From positions 1 through 13,212 of the forward strand of contig SYID01000119.1 in assembly GCA_005798925.1 (NCBI GenBank): a stretch of DNA of 13,212 nt, written 5' to 3'. Shown here in pieces: positions 6,165-12,102 of this stretch. The DNA comes from Verrucomicrobiota bacterium. GTDB lineage: Bacteria > Verrucomicrobiota > Verrucomicrobiia > Opitutales > UBA953. A program made the position numbers and the translations under genes. Below the pieces are notes generated by a model. That model had not been told where the DNA came from, searched no databases, and was given only the letters and a program-made list of their open reading frames with translations. Each line of letters starts with the position of its first letter. Position 1 is the first letter of the stretch.

Positions 6165-8198
6165 TCAGCCGCCGAGCAGCGCGCGCAGGCCGGCTTCGTC
6201 GAGGATGGCGACGCCGAGTTCCTGGGCCTTGGTGAGCTTCGAGCCGGCTTCCTCGCCGGCGACGACGTAATCGGTCTTCTTGCTGACGCTGCCGGAGACC
6301 TTGCCGCCGGCTTTCTCGATGAGGTCGCGCGCTTCGTCGCGTCCGAGCGTGGGCAGGGTGCCGGTGAGCACGAAGGTCTTGCCGGCGACGCCTGCGACGG
6401 AGCCCGCGGCGGCGGCCTCGACGAGGTTCAGTCCGGCCTTACGCATGGCCTCCACCCAGTCGCGATGGTTGGGGTCGCTGAAGAAGGAGAGGATGGACTC
6501 GGAGACCTCGACGCCGACGCCGGAGATGACGGACTCATACACGGGTTCGCCGGTGTTGCGGTTGAATCGGATGAAAGTCAGGAGTTGCTCCCTTTTGACG
6601 GTCTCCAGCGCGTCCATGGACTTGAAGTGGCGGGCGAGGTCCTTGGCGGTCTGCATGCCGACGTTCGGGATGCCGAGGGCGTGAATTGCGCGCCAGAGTT
6701 CGCGCTGCCTGGCCTGTTCCAGTCCGGCCATCATGTTGTCGACGGACTTGTCCTTGAAGCCTTCGAGCATGCGCCACTGGGCGGGCGTCACGGCCAAGGC
6801 CTCTACCGGCGCGTCGACGAGGGCCAGGTCCACGAGCTGCTCGGCCACGGCGTCGCCGAGGCCGTCGATGTCGAGGCACTGCTTGCTGGCGAAGTGTACG
6901 AGGCGACGGATCTTCATGTCGCGCGAGGGTGCGCGTAGCTTGTAGGCGGCTTCTTCGCCATCGCGGGCGGCATCGAGGCCGAGTTCCTTCAAGCGGGCTT
7001 CGAAATCGAAAGGCTGGGCGTCGGCGGGGCGCTTCGCGAGCACGACGCCGAGCACCTGCGGGATGATCTCACCGGCCTTCTGGATGCGGACGGTGTCGCC
7101 TTCGCGGATGTCCTTGCGGGCGATCTCATCGGCGTTGTGCAGGGTCGCGCGGGCGACGGTCGAGCCGGCCAGCAGGACCGGGTCGAGCTCTGCGACCGGC
7201 GTGATGGCTCCGGTGCGGCCGACCTGCATGCTGATCTTGCGGAGGATGGTCTCGGCCTGGTCGGGCGGGAACTTGAACGCCACGGCCCAGTGCGGGAACT
7301 TGCTCGTCGTGCCGGCGCGGCGCTGGTCTTCTAGGCGGTTGACCTTCACCACGGCGCCGTCGGTCGGGAAGGGTAGGTCGCGACGGAGGACGTCGAGCTG
7401 CTGGATGGCCTTCCAGGCCGCGTCCACGCCCTGCTGGACGTCGATATCATCCCGGATGGGGAAGCCCCAGTCTTTGAGCTTCGTCTTGAACTCCTTGAGC
7501 GAGGCGAAGGCCGTAGCCGGCTCGCAGGCGCCGAGGCCGTAGCAGACGATGCTGAGGCGACGGCGGCGGGCTTCCTCGCCGTCGAGGAGCTTGACCGTGC
7601 CGGCCGCGAGGTTGCGGGGATTGGCGTAGAGCGGTTCGCCGGCGGCTTCGCGCTCGGCGTTCAGGCGCTGGAACTCCGCCAGCTCCATGTAGATCTCGCC
7701 GCGGACTTCCAGGAGGTCGGGCGCGCCCTTGAGCGTGCGCGGGATCTCGCGGATCAGGCTGACGTTGGCCGTGACATCGTCGCCCCGGGCGCCGTTGCCG
7801 CGGGTGACCGCGCGCACGAACTTACCCTGCTCGAAGGTGAGCGAGACCGCTACGCCGTCGACTTTCGGTTCGACGATGAATTCGAGGCCAGTGCCGCCGA
7901 GGGCCTTGTAAAGTCGCTCGCCGAAGGCCCGGAAGTCGGCTTCGTCGTAAGTGTTGTCGAGCGACAGCATCGGCGCCTTGTGGTCGGCCTGCTGGAAGCC
8001 CTCGGACTTGTCGTCGCCGATCCCGAGGTCGGGTCCGGCGAACATCGGGAACTCCCGTTCCAGGTCGGCCAGCTGGTCGACCAGCTTGTCGAATTCGAAG
8101 TCGGAGATCTCCGGGGCGTGCTCTTTGCGATACTTGTCTTCGTAGCGCTGGATGAGCGCCCGAAGCTTGAGGATCTGATCGCGGGGGGATTCCGACAT
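6165..8198 (-). CDS. ligA: NAD-dependent DNA ligase, divergent: no zinc-finger cysteines
   Basis: 677 residues, the length of E. coli LigA (671). The enzyme seals DNA nicks using NAD. Order: domain Ia (about 5-75), adenylation domain with EPKVDG (K112), RGNG (133-136), LEVRGE, ANPRNLAAGT, DGAVVKV and WAVAFKFP, OB-fold (QVGRTGAITPVAELDPV, ATLHNADEI), a zinc-finger region, helix-hairpin-helix repeats (ALGIPNVGMQTAKDLARHF) and a full BRCT domain (606-677). Oddities: the segment between AKRPADAQPF and LVHFASKQCLDIDGLG keeps its length but has none of the four zinc-binding Cys. In domain Ia, R24 replaces the conserved His (E. coli H23) and F36 replaces Tyr (E. coli Y35). RGDG has become RGNG. The adenylation core is intact, so it may still be active, or it may be a second, specialised ligase. 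The ATG at 8198 lacks a Shine-Dalgarno. Confidence 0.95.
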   Translation of the reverse strand: MSESPRDQILKLRALIQRYEDKYRKEHAPEISDFEFDKLVDQLADLEREFPMFAGPDLGIGDDKSEGFQQADHKAPMLSLDNTYDEADFRAFGERLYKALGGTGLEFIVEPKVDGVAVSLTFEQGKFVRAVTRGNGARGDDVTANVSLIREIPRTLKGAPDLLEVRGEIYMELAEFQRLNAEREAAGEPLYANPRNLAAGTVKLLDGEEARRRRLSIVCYGLGACEPATAFASLKEFKTKLKDWGFPIRDDIDVQQGVDAAWKAIQQLDVLRRDLPFPTDGAVVKVNRLEDQRRAGTTSKFPHWAVAFKFPPDQAETILRKISMQVGRTGAITPVAELDPVLLAGSTVARATLHNADEIARKDIREGDTVRIQKAGEIIPQVLGVVLAKRPADAQPFDFEARLKELGLDAARDGEEAAYKLRAPSRDMKIRRLVHFASKQCLDIDGLGDAVAEQLVDLALVDAPVEALAVTPAQWRMLEGFKDKSVDNMMAGLEQARQRELWRAIHALGIPNVGMQTAKDLARHFKSMDALETVKREQLLTFIRFNRNTGEPVYESVISGVGVEVSESILSFFSDPNHRDWVEAMRKAGLNLVEAAAAGSVAGVAGKTFVLTGTLPTLGRDEARDLIEKAGGKVSGSVSKKTDYVVAGEEAGSKLTKAQELGVAILDEAGLRALLGG

Positions 8199-8218
8199 GG
8201 ACGATGGCGGAGGATAAA

Positions 8219-8282
8219 GGGGGTAGGGAGGGGAGGGGAAGGTTTAGATGCTGAGGGGTAGGGGTGGGGGAAGGGGTAGGGG
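8219..8282 (+). repeat. G-rich tracts (two blocks) upstream of ligA
   Basis: Blocks at 8219-8242 (G5TAG3AG4AG4AAGG) and 8255-8282 (G4TAG4TG5AAG4TAG4) each hold four or more G runs with 1-2-nt loops. They start about 20 bp upstream of the ligA start codon on the template side, so they lie in its promoter/leader as C-tracts on the transcript. Confidence 0.7.
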
Positions 8283-8300
8283 CAGCACCGCGTGCTGTCC
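8280..8300 (+). repeat. GCAGCAC hairpin, loop CGC
   Basis: Arms GGCAGCAC / GTGCTGTCC around CGC, with TAGGG just upstream. This is the only copy of this hairpin type not lying behind a stop codon on its own strand; it sits 82 bp upstream of ligA. Confidence 0.75.
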
Positions 8301-8302
8301 TC

Positions 8303-8350
8303 GTGCAAAAGTGCAAATCGGCCTGCGGCCTGTGCAAAGGTGCAAAAGTG
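8303..8350 (+). repeat. TGCAAAAG repeats with GCCTGCGGC insert
   Basis: GTGCAAAAGTGCAAA, then CGGCCTGCGGCC, then TGTGCAAAGGTGCAAAAGTG. Same unit as at 2920-2955 and 9460-9482. Confidence 0.75.
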
Positions 8351-8370
8351 AGAGGCAGTTGCTTGGGCAG

Positions 8371-8414
8371 GGTTGAGCGGCTTGCTCAACCGCGGCTGAC
8401 CGGGCCGGTCAGCC
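8371..8414. repeat. Double hairpin GGTTGAGC + GGCTGACCG, copy 2
   Basis: GGTTGAGCgGCTTGCTCAACC-type stem (8371-8391) and GGCTGACC/GGTCAGCC stem (8394-8414), then CTACCTCGAGAC. Part of a composite repeated almost unchanged at 9435-9600. Confidence 0.88.
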
Positions 8415-8438
8415 CTACCTCGAGACCAAGGTTTCATT

Positions 8439-8676
8439 TCAAAGGGAAACCGGAGACCGGATGATTGGCTGGGGCATAACTTCGGGTGACGGGTGACGGC
8501 CACGGCAGTCGGGAGTTCAGGCTTCGGCCGCCCGGGGGTCAGCCGCCGGAACCAGAAGCCGATGGCCGATGGCAGAAAAGCCGACTCCTGAATCGCCGAT
8601 GCCCTGGTGGCTGTCACCCGTCACCTGAGGCAAAGTGGTACCGCATCATCCTTTCCGGTTTCCGGTCTCCCTTTGA
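8439..8676 (+). repeat. ~240-bp imperfect palindromic element, copy 2
   Basis: It opens TCAAAGGGAAACCGG and closes CCGGTCTCCCTTTGA, a terminal inverted repeat of about 25 bp. Inside, GGTGACGGGTGACGGCCAC (8486 on) pairs with GTGGCTGTCACCCGTCACC (to 8628), and the centre pairs further with gaps. It is 238 bp, the same size as copy 1. No target-site duplication is evident. The small ORF it contains (8486-8680) also exists in copy 3, but most base differences between the two change the amino acid, so it is not a gene. Confidence 0.9.
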
Positions 8677-8754
8677 TTGATCGTCTAGCCCAAGCCCTGG
8701 CCCAAACCCTGGCCCTGCTTGCTCTCTCTTCTCTTTGGGCTTAGGAATCTGGGC

Positions 8755-9426
8755 ATGTCCTTACCCCCTCTGCCCCCGCATCTCCGCGCTCGGCGTGATT
8801 TCCTGCGTCAGGTGGCGCTGGGCGCGGCGATGTTCGCGATGCCGGGCGCGTTCGCCGAAGCGTTGACGCGCACGCCGAAGCAGACGCAGGGACCGTTCTA
8901 CCCCGACAAGCTGCCGCTCGATACCGACAACGACCTCATCATCGTGAACAACGGGGTCACGCCGGCCGTCGGCGAGATCGCCTGGCTGTCCGGTCGCATC
9001 CTCGACGAGCATGGCGATCCGGTGCGCAACGCCTTGGTCGAGATCTGGCAGGCCGATAACAACGGGGCTTACCTGCACACCAAGACCGGCAACGCCGCCA
9101 AGCGGGACGGCAATTTCCAGGGCTTCGGGCGTTTCCTCACCGGCGCGAACGGCGAATACGTCTTCCGCACGATCAAGCCCGTGGCCTATAAGCCGCGTAC
9201 CCCGCACATCCACCTCGCCGTGAAGATCAAGGGCAAGAAGGAGCTCATCACCCAGTGTTACATCAAGGGTCACGAGATGAACGCCGATGACATGGTCTAC
9301 AAGGGCATCAAGGACGCCGCGCAGCGCGAGAGCGTCACGCTGGCCTTCGATCCGCTCAAGGGCTCCAAGGCCGGCGAACTCTCCGCCCGCTGGGATGTCG
9401 TGCTCGGGTTCACGCCGGAAGGCTGA
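8755..9426 (+). CDS. Tat-exported intradiol ring-cleavage dioxygenase
   Basis: Non-haem Fe(III) dioxygenase that opens catechol-type rings between the two hydroxyls. In this 223-aa protein, residues 76-215 carry the family core: LSGRILDEHGDPVRNALVEIWQADNNGAY, GNFQGFGRFLTGANGEYVFRTIKP and YKPRTPHIH. All four iron ligands are visible: Y106, Y145, H151 and H153. Residues 1-37 hold a twin-arginine signal (RARRDFLRQVALGAAMFAMPGAFA), so the folded enzyme should be exported. Classical protocatechuate and catechol dioxygenases are cytoplasmic. The pattern is nearest the protocatechuate 3,4-dioxygenase beta type, but a single-subunit exported form with unknown substrate is the safer reading. The ATG at 8755 has AGGA 8 bp upstream; an ATG or TTG at 8719 would mask the Tat motif. 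The gene is flanked by composite direct repeats. Confidence 0.92.
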   Translation: MSLPPLPPHLRARRDFLRQVALGAAMFAMPGAFAEALTRTPKQTQGPFYPDKLPLDTDNDLIIVNNGVTPAVGEIAWLSGRILDEHGDPVRNALVEIWQADNNGAYLHTKTGNAAKRDGNFQGFGRFLTGANGEYVFRTIKPVAYKPRTPHIHLAVKIKGKKELITQCYIKGHEMNADDMVYKGIKDAAQRESVTLAFDPLKGSKAGELSARWDVVLGFTPEG

Positions 9427-9434
9427 GCAGGCTA

Positions 9435-9456
9435 GGGACAGCACCACGTGCTGCCC
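9435..9456 (+). repeat. GGACAGCAC-type hairpin 3' of the dioxygenase gene
   Basis: Arms GGGACAGCAC/GTGCTGCCC around CAC begin 9 bp after the TGA stop. The preceding border is CTAGGG. No T-run follows, so it is not a textbook terminator; it may protect or process the 3' end. Confidence 0.75.
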
Positions 9457-9459
9457 TCC

Positions 9460-9482
9460 TGCAAAAGTGCAAAAGTGAGAGG
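9460..9482 (+). repeat. TGCAAAAG repeat
   Basis: Two units TGCAAAAG followed by TGAGAGGC, as at 8341-8355. Confidence 0.7.
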
Positions 9483-9498
9483 CCGTTGCTTGGGTAGG

Positions 9499-9541
9499 GT
9501 TGAGCGGCCCGCTCAACCGAGGCTGACCGAGCCGGTCAGCC
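9499..9541. repeat. Double hairpin GGTTGAGC + GGCTGACC, copy 3
   Basis: Stem GGTTGAGC/GCTCAACC (9499-9518) and stem GGCTGACC/GGTCAGCC (9521-9541), bordered by GGGTAGGG and CCTACCTCGAGAC. Confidence 0.88.
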
Positions 9542-9563
9542 CTACCTCGAGACAAAGGTTTAA

Positions 9564-9602
9564 ACTCAAAGGGGGACCGGACACCGGATGATCGGCTGGG
9601 TG
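9564..9602 (+). repeat. Left end of the ~240-bp element (half copy)
   Basis: ACTCAAAGGGGGACCGG, then ACACCGGATGATCGGCTGGG, matches the left border of copies 2 and 3 and then stops at 9600-9602. The large inner arms are missing. Up to the isomerase start at 9729 the remaining DNA shows only a CATCGATTCAGCC-like stretch and a TGCAAAAG unit in inverse orientation (9706-9716). Confidence 0.75.
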
Positions 9603-9728
9603 AGCCATTTTCAGGTCTCGGGTAAAGCCACTCTGACATCTGCCCTCTTTCATCGATTCAGCCATCCATGCAGCCCCTTTCCCGCCTTTACTCTTTTACC
9701 CCTCCGCACTTTTGCACAATGTCTTGGC

Positions 9729-10691
9729 ATGTCCGCCGCCCCTCGTCGTGAATTCCTTAAACAGTCCGCCTGGTTGTCGCTCGCCGCACTGGGCCTCTCT
9801 GCCCGCGCCGCCGAGTCTGCGCCTGCCGGCAAGCTATCGCGTCTGCGTACCTCGCTGAACGCCTACTCTTTCTACGTCGAACTGAACCAGGGACTCAAGG
9901 ACCCCAAGCATCCCAAGGCGATGAACCTCAGCCAGCTGCTTAACTTCACCGCCGAAGCGGGCTTCGACGCCATCGACCTCACGGGTTATTTCTTCGCCAG
10001 CTACCCCAAGGCCCCGACCGATGCCGAGATCTTCGCGATCAAGCACGAGGCCTTCCGGCTCGGCCTCGAGATCAGCGGAAGCGGCGTGAAGAACGAGGTC
10101 ACCACCGCCGACAAAGCCCTGCGCGCCGAAGGCAAGCAGCGCATCAAGGACTGGGTCGAAGTCTGCGTGAAGCTGGGCGCCCCCGTGCTGCGCGTCTTCG
10201 CTGATACGAACATTCCCCCGCAGAAGTGGCAGGCCGTCTCCGGCGGCGCCTCGCGCGAGGTCGTCGAAGGTTGGATCGCCGATGATTTCCGGGAGTGCGC
10301 CGAATTCGCCGCCGCCCGTGGTATCTTCATCGGCGTGCAGAACCACGGGGATTTCCTGACCACCGGTGCCGAGCACGTCAGCCTGCTCAAGCGCGTGAAC
10401 CATCCGAATTGCCGTGCCATCGTCGACACCGGCAAATACCTCACCGCCGATCCGTATGTCGACATGGCTCAGGCCGCGCCGTATGCCGTGAACTGGCAGG
10501 TCAAGGAGACCCCGTTCGGCAAGCCGAACAAGCCGCTGACCGACATGCGCAAGATCGTGAGGATTGCCCGTGACGCCGGCTACAACGGTTACCTCCCGAT
10601 CGAATCGCTCCCCATGGGCCGCAAGGATTACGACACTCCGGCCGAATTACGCCGCATGCTCAAGGAGCTGAAGGCCGCGATCGCGGAGTGA
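9729..10691 (+). CDS. Tat-exported sugar phosphate isomerase/epimerase-like protein (xylose-isomerase-like TIM barrel)
   Basis: 320 residues. Residues 1-29 form a twin-arginine signal (PRREFLKQSAWLSLAALGLSARA). The mature part is a xylose-isomerase-like TIM barrel: RLRTSLNAYSFY at the first strand, LLNFTAEAGFDAIDLTGYFF, RLGLEISGSGVKNE, PVLRVFADT, GIFIGVQNHGDFLTT, CRAIVDTGKY (metal Asp D233), VNWQVKE and YNGYLPIESLPM (metal Glu E292). Relatives isomerise or epimerise sugars or keto-sugars with a divalent metal; exported ones are common in Verrucomicrobia and Planctomycetes. The frequent ENHG motif reads QNHG here (Q205), so one acidic position is lost. The start is the ATG at 9729, the only one that puts RR six residues in; the frame upstream runs through repeats. 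The substrate is unknown. Confidence 0.9.
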   Translation: MSAAPRREFLKQSAWLSLAALGLSARAAESAPAGKLSRLRTSLNAYSFYVELNQGLKDPKHPKAMNLSQLLNFTAEAGFDAIDLTGYFFASYPKAPTDAEIFAIKHEAFRLGLEISGSGVKNEVTTADKALRAEGKQRIKDWVEVCVKLGAPVLRVFADTNIPPQKWQAVSGGASREVVEGWIADDFRECAEFAAARGIFIGVQNHGDFLTTGAEHVSLLKRVNHPNCRAIVDTGKYLTADPYVDMAQAAPYAVNWQVKETPFGKPNKPLTDMRKIVRIARDAGYNGYLPIESLPMGRKDYDTPAELRRMLKELKAAIAE

Positions 10692-10708
10692 GGGGGCTTC
10701 TGGGGTAG

Positions 10709-10873
10709 GGGCAGCACCGCGTGCTGCCCTCGTTCGCCGCAGGGCGAACCTAGGTAGGGATACGATTCATCGTGCCCTCCTGAGCGGAGGGCGCGGCGGA
10801 GCCACGCCCCTACCTTGAGCCGCCCTGCGGCGGCATGATGCAGGCTATGTCGTGACGCGGTCCCGACCCTACC
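10709..10873 (+). repeat. String of seven short hairpins 3' of the isomerase gene
   Basis: In order: GGGCAGCAC/GTGCTGCCC with loop CGC (10709-10729, 18 bp after the stop); GTTCGCC/GGCGAAC (10732-10749); TACGAT/ATCGTG with GGG/CCC base and a bulge (10757-10777); CTCC/GGAG (10777-10789); GGGCGCGGC/GCCACGCCC with loop GGA and one mismatch (10789-10809) followed by CTACC; GCCGC/GCGGC (10819-10834); and the inverted copy of the 28-bp module (10846-10873). Several share the TAGGG or CCCTAC border. Confidence 0.75.
10846..10873 (-). repeat. 28-bp module, copy 2
   Basis: Exact reverse complement of 4847-4874. It ends on the plus strand with CCCGACCCTACC. Confidence 0.85.
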
Positions 10874-10890
10874 CAAGGCAAGAGGGCGGA

Positions 10891-11133
10891 ACTCAAAGGA
10901 GAACCGGAGAACGGATGATTGGCTGGGGGCATAACTTCGGGTGACGGGTGACGGCCACGGATGCCGGGAGTTCAGGCCCCAGCCGCTCAGGAGTCAGCCG
11001 CCGGAACCCGGAGCCGATGGCCGGTGGCTGAAAAGCCGACTCCTGAATCGCCGATGCCCCGGTGGCTGTCACCCGTCACCCGGAGTAAAGTGGCGCCGCA
11101 GCATTCTTTCCGGTTTCCGGTCTCCCCTTGAGT
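10891..11133 (+). repeat. ~240-bp imperfect palindromic element, copy 3
   Basis: The most complete borders: ACTCAAAGGAGAACCGG at the left and CCGGTCTCCCCTTGAGT at the right. Inner arms GGTGACGGGTGACGGCCAC and GTGGCTGTCACCCGTCACC match copy 2, and the two copies align nearly without gaps between 10940 and 11133. Confidence 0.9.
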
Positions 11134-11154
11134 TTCATCGTTTTATCCGCCTAC

Positions 11155-11183
11155 AAAAAAGCCCCCGGTTTGCCGGGGGCTTT
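11155..11183 (-). terminator. Strong Rho-independent terminator of the minus-strand isomerase gene
   Basis: GCCCCCGG (11161-11168), a 4-nt loop and CCGGGGGC (11173-11180) form an 8-bp GC stem that AAA/TTT extends to 11 bp. On the minus strand it ends in six T. It lies about 40 bp after the stop codon at 11225. Confidence 0.92.
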
Positions 11184-11187
11184 GGGA

Positions 11188-11208
11188 GGACAGCACGTGG
11201 TGCTGTCC
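11188..11208 (-). repeat. GGACAGCAC hairpin between stop codon and terminator
   Basis: Perfect 9-bp stem. On the minus strand it reads GGACAGCAC, loop CAC, GTGCTGTCC, preceded by GAGGTAGG. It begins 16 bp after the isomerase stop. Its sense matches the copies behind the plus-strand genes. Confidence 0.85.
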
Positions 11209-11224
11209 CTACCTCAAGCGCGGC

Positions 11225-12073
11225 TTACTTCGCGCGGGCTTTGACGAAATCGATGTTATGCTTCACCTGCGGGACGCTGTCCTTCCAGTCGGCTTCGTGT
11301 TCGACGGAGATATGGCCGTCGAACTTCTGGCGGATGAGCTCCTTGAGGCAGCCGTCCACGTCGACCACGCCCTTGCCGGCGACGACGACCTCGGACTTGC
11401 CGAAGGCGGCCTTATCCTTGAGGTGCACGCTGACGATGCGGCCTTCGAGGACCTTGAGCGCCCAGACGGAGCTCAGGTTCGACGTGGCCCAATGGCCGAT
11501 GTCGGCGCAGGCGCCCACCCGCTGGTCGCGGCTTTCGACGACCCCGAGGACGTAGAGGGGATCCCAGACTTTATACTTGGGGTCGATCGTGCCGTCCTTG
11601 GCGATACGGGAGCCGTGCTCGTGGATGGCGACCTTGATGTCGAACTCCTTGGCGGCGGATTCCCAATGGGCGACCTGCTCGGTGGATTCGGTGCAGACGG
11701 CGTAGAGGCCCATCTTCTTGGCGAAGGACATGATGGCGTAGACCTCTTCCTTGTTCTTCGCGCCGACGACGCCGTAATTAACGGCGCGGACGCCCTGGCG
11801 GTCCAGCTCGGCCTTGATCTCGGCCATGGTGGCGTCGGACATCGAGTGGTGGGTCTTCTCCTTCGAGCCGGGCTTCACGGTCTGTCCGGGGAAGATCTCG
11901 ATGAGGTTGCCGCCGGCCTCCTTGGTCTTGGCGATGGCTTCGAAGAAGGAGAATTCCTTGAAGGTGTAAGCCTGCGCGCCGATGAACCAGCCGTTCTGGC
12001 GGTAGGATTCCGGGATCGGATCGGCGCTCAGGCAGGCTGCGGCGGCGAGGGCGAGGAGGGTGAGGAGACGCAT
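11225..12073 (-). CDS. Sec-exported sugar phosphate isomerase/epimerase-like protein (TIM barrel)
   Basis: 282 residues. Residues 1-17 (MRLLTLLALAAAACLSA) are a Sec signal peptide; AAAC resembles a weak lipobox, so a lipoprotein is possible. The mature part follows the xylose-isomerase-like barrel: WFIGAQAYTFKEFSFFEAI, GGNLIEIFPGQ, VRAVNYGVVGAKNKEEV, LYAVCTES, IKVAIHEHG (H151, E152, H153), VGACADIGHW (D191, H194), IVSVHLKDK (H217) and GHISVEHEAD (E258, E260). These are the usual metal and catalytic positions and all are kept, unlike in the relative at 9729. It probably handles a sugar or keto-sugar in the periplasm; substrate unknown. Its 3' side carries a hairpin repeat and then a clear terminator, so it is transcribed alone. 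The upstream spacer, shared with yraN, holds a perfect palindrome. Confidence 0.92.
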   Translation of the reverse strand: MRLLTLLALAAAACLSADPIPESYRQNGWFIGAQAYTFKEFSFFEAIAKTKEAGGNLIEIFPGQTVKPGSKEKTHHSMSDATMAEIKAELDRQGVRAVNYGVVGAKNKEEVYAIMSFAKKMGLYAVCTESTEQVAHWESAAKEFDIKVAIHEHGSRIAKDGTIDPKYKVWDPLYVLGVVESRDQRVGACADIGHWATSNLSSVWALKVLEGRIVSVHLKDKAAFGKSEVVVAGKGVVDVDGCLKELIRQKFDGHISVEHEADWKDSVPQVKHNIDFVKARAK

Positions 12074-12102
12074 GGGTGTGGGGTGTAAGGACAGAGAAAG
12101 GC

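Noticed and set aside
5273..6938. Two long plus-strand frames opposite the ankyrin, hydroxylase and ligA genes
   Set aside because: Glu/Asp/Val/Gly-rich shadow text; the minus strand has clear families with catalytic motifs.
8486..8680. 64-aa open frame inside the palindromic element, similar to the start of the frame at 10941
   Set aside because: The similarity follows from the DNA repeat; differences between copies are not biased to silent positions.
8850..9639. Minus-strand frames sharing text such as SRGRADR.GQPRLS.PLNP with the region near 8400
   Set aside because: This is the translation of the double hairpin and TGCAAAAG modules, not a protein family.
3001..11133. Insertion sequence
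   Set aside because: No transposase-like reading frame and no clear target duplications; kept as a repeat element instead.
11258..12088. 276-aa plus-strand open frame opposite the Sec-exported isomerase
   Set aside because: The minus strand has signal peptide, barrel motifs and terminator; this is its mirror.
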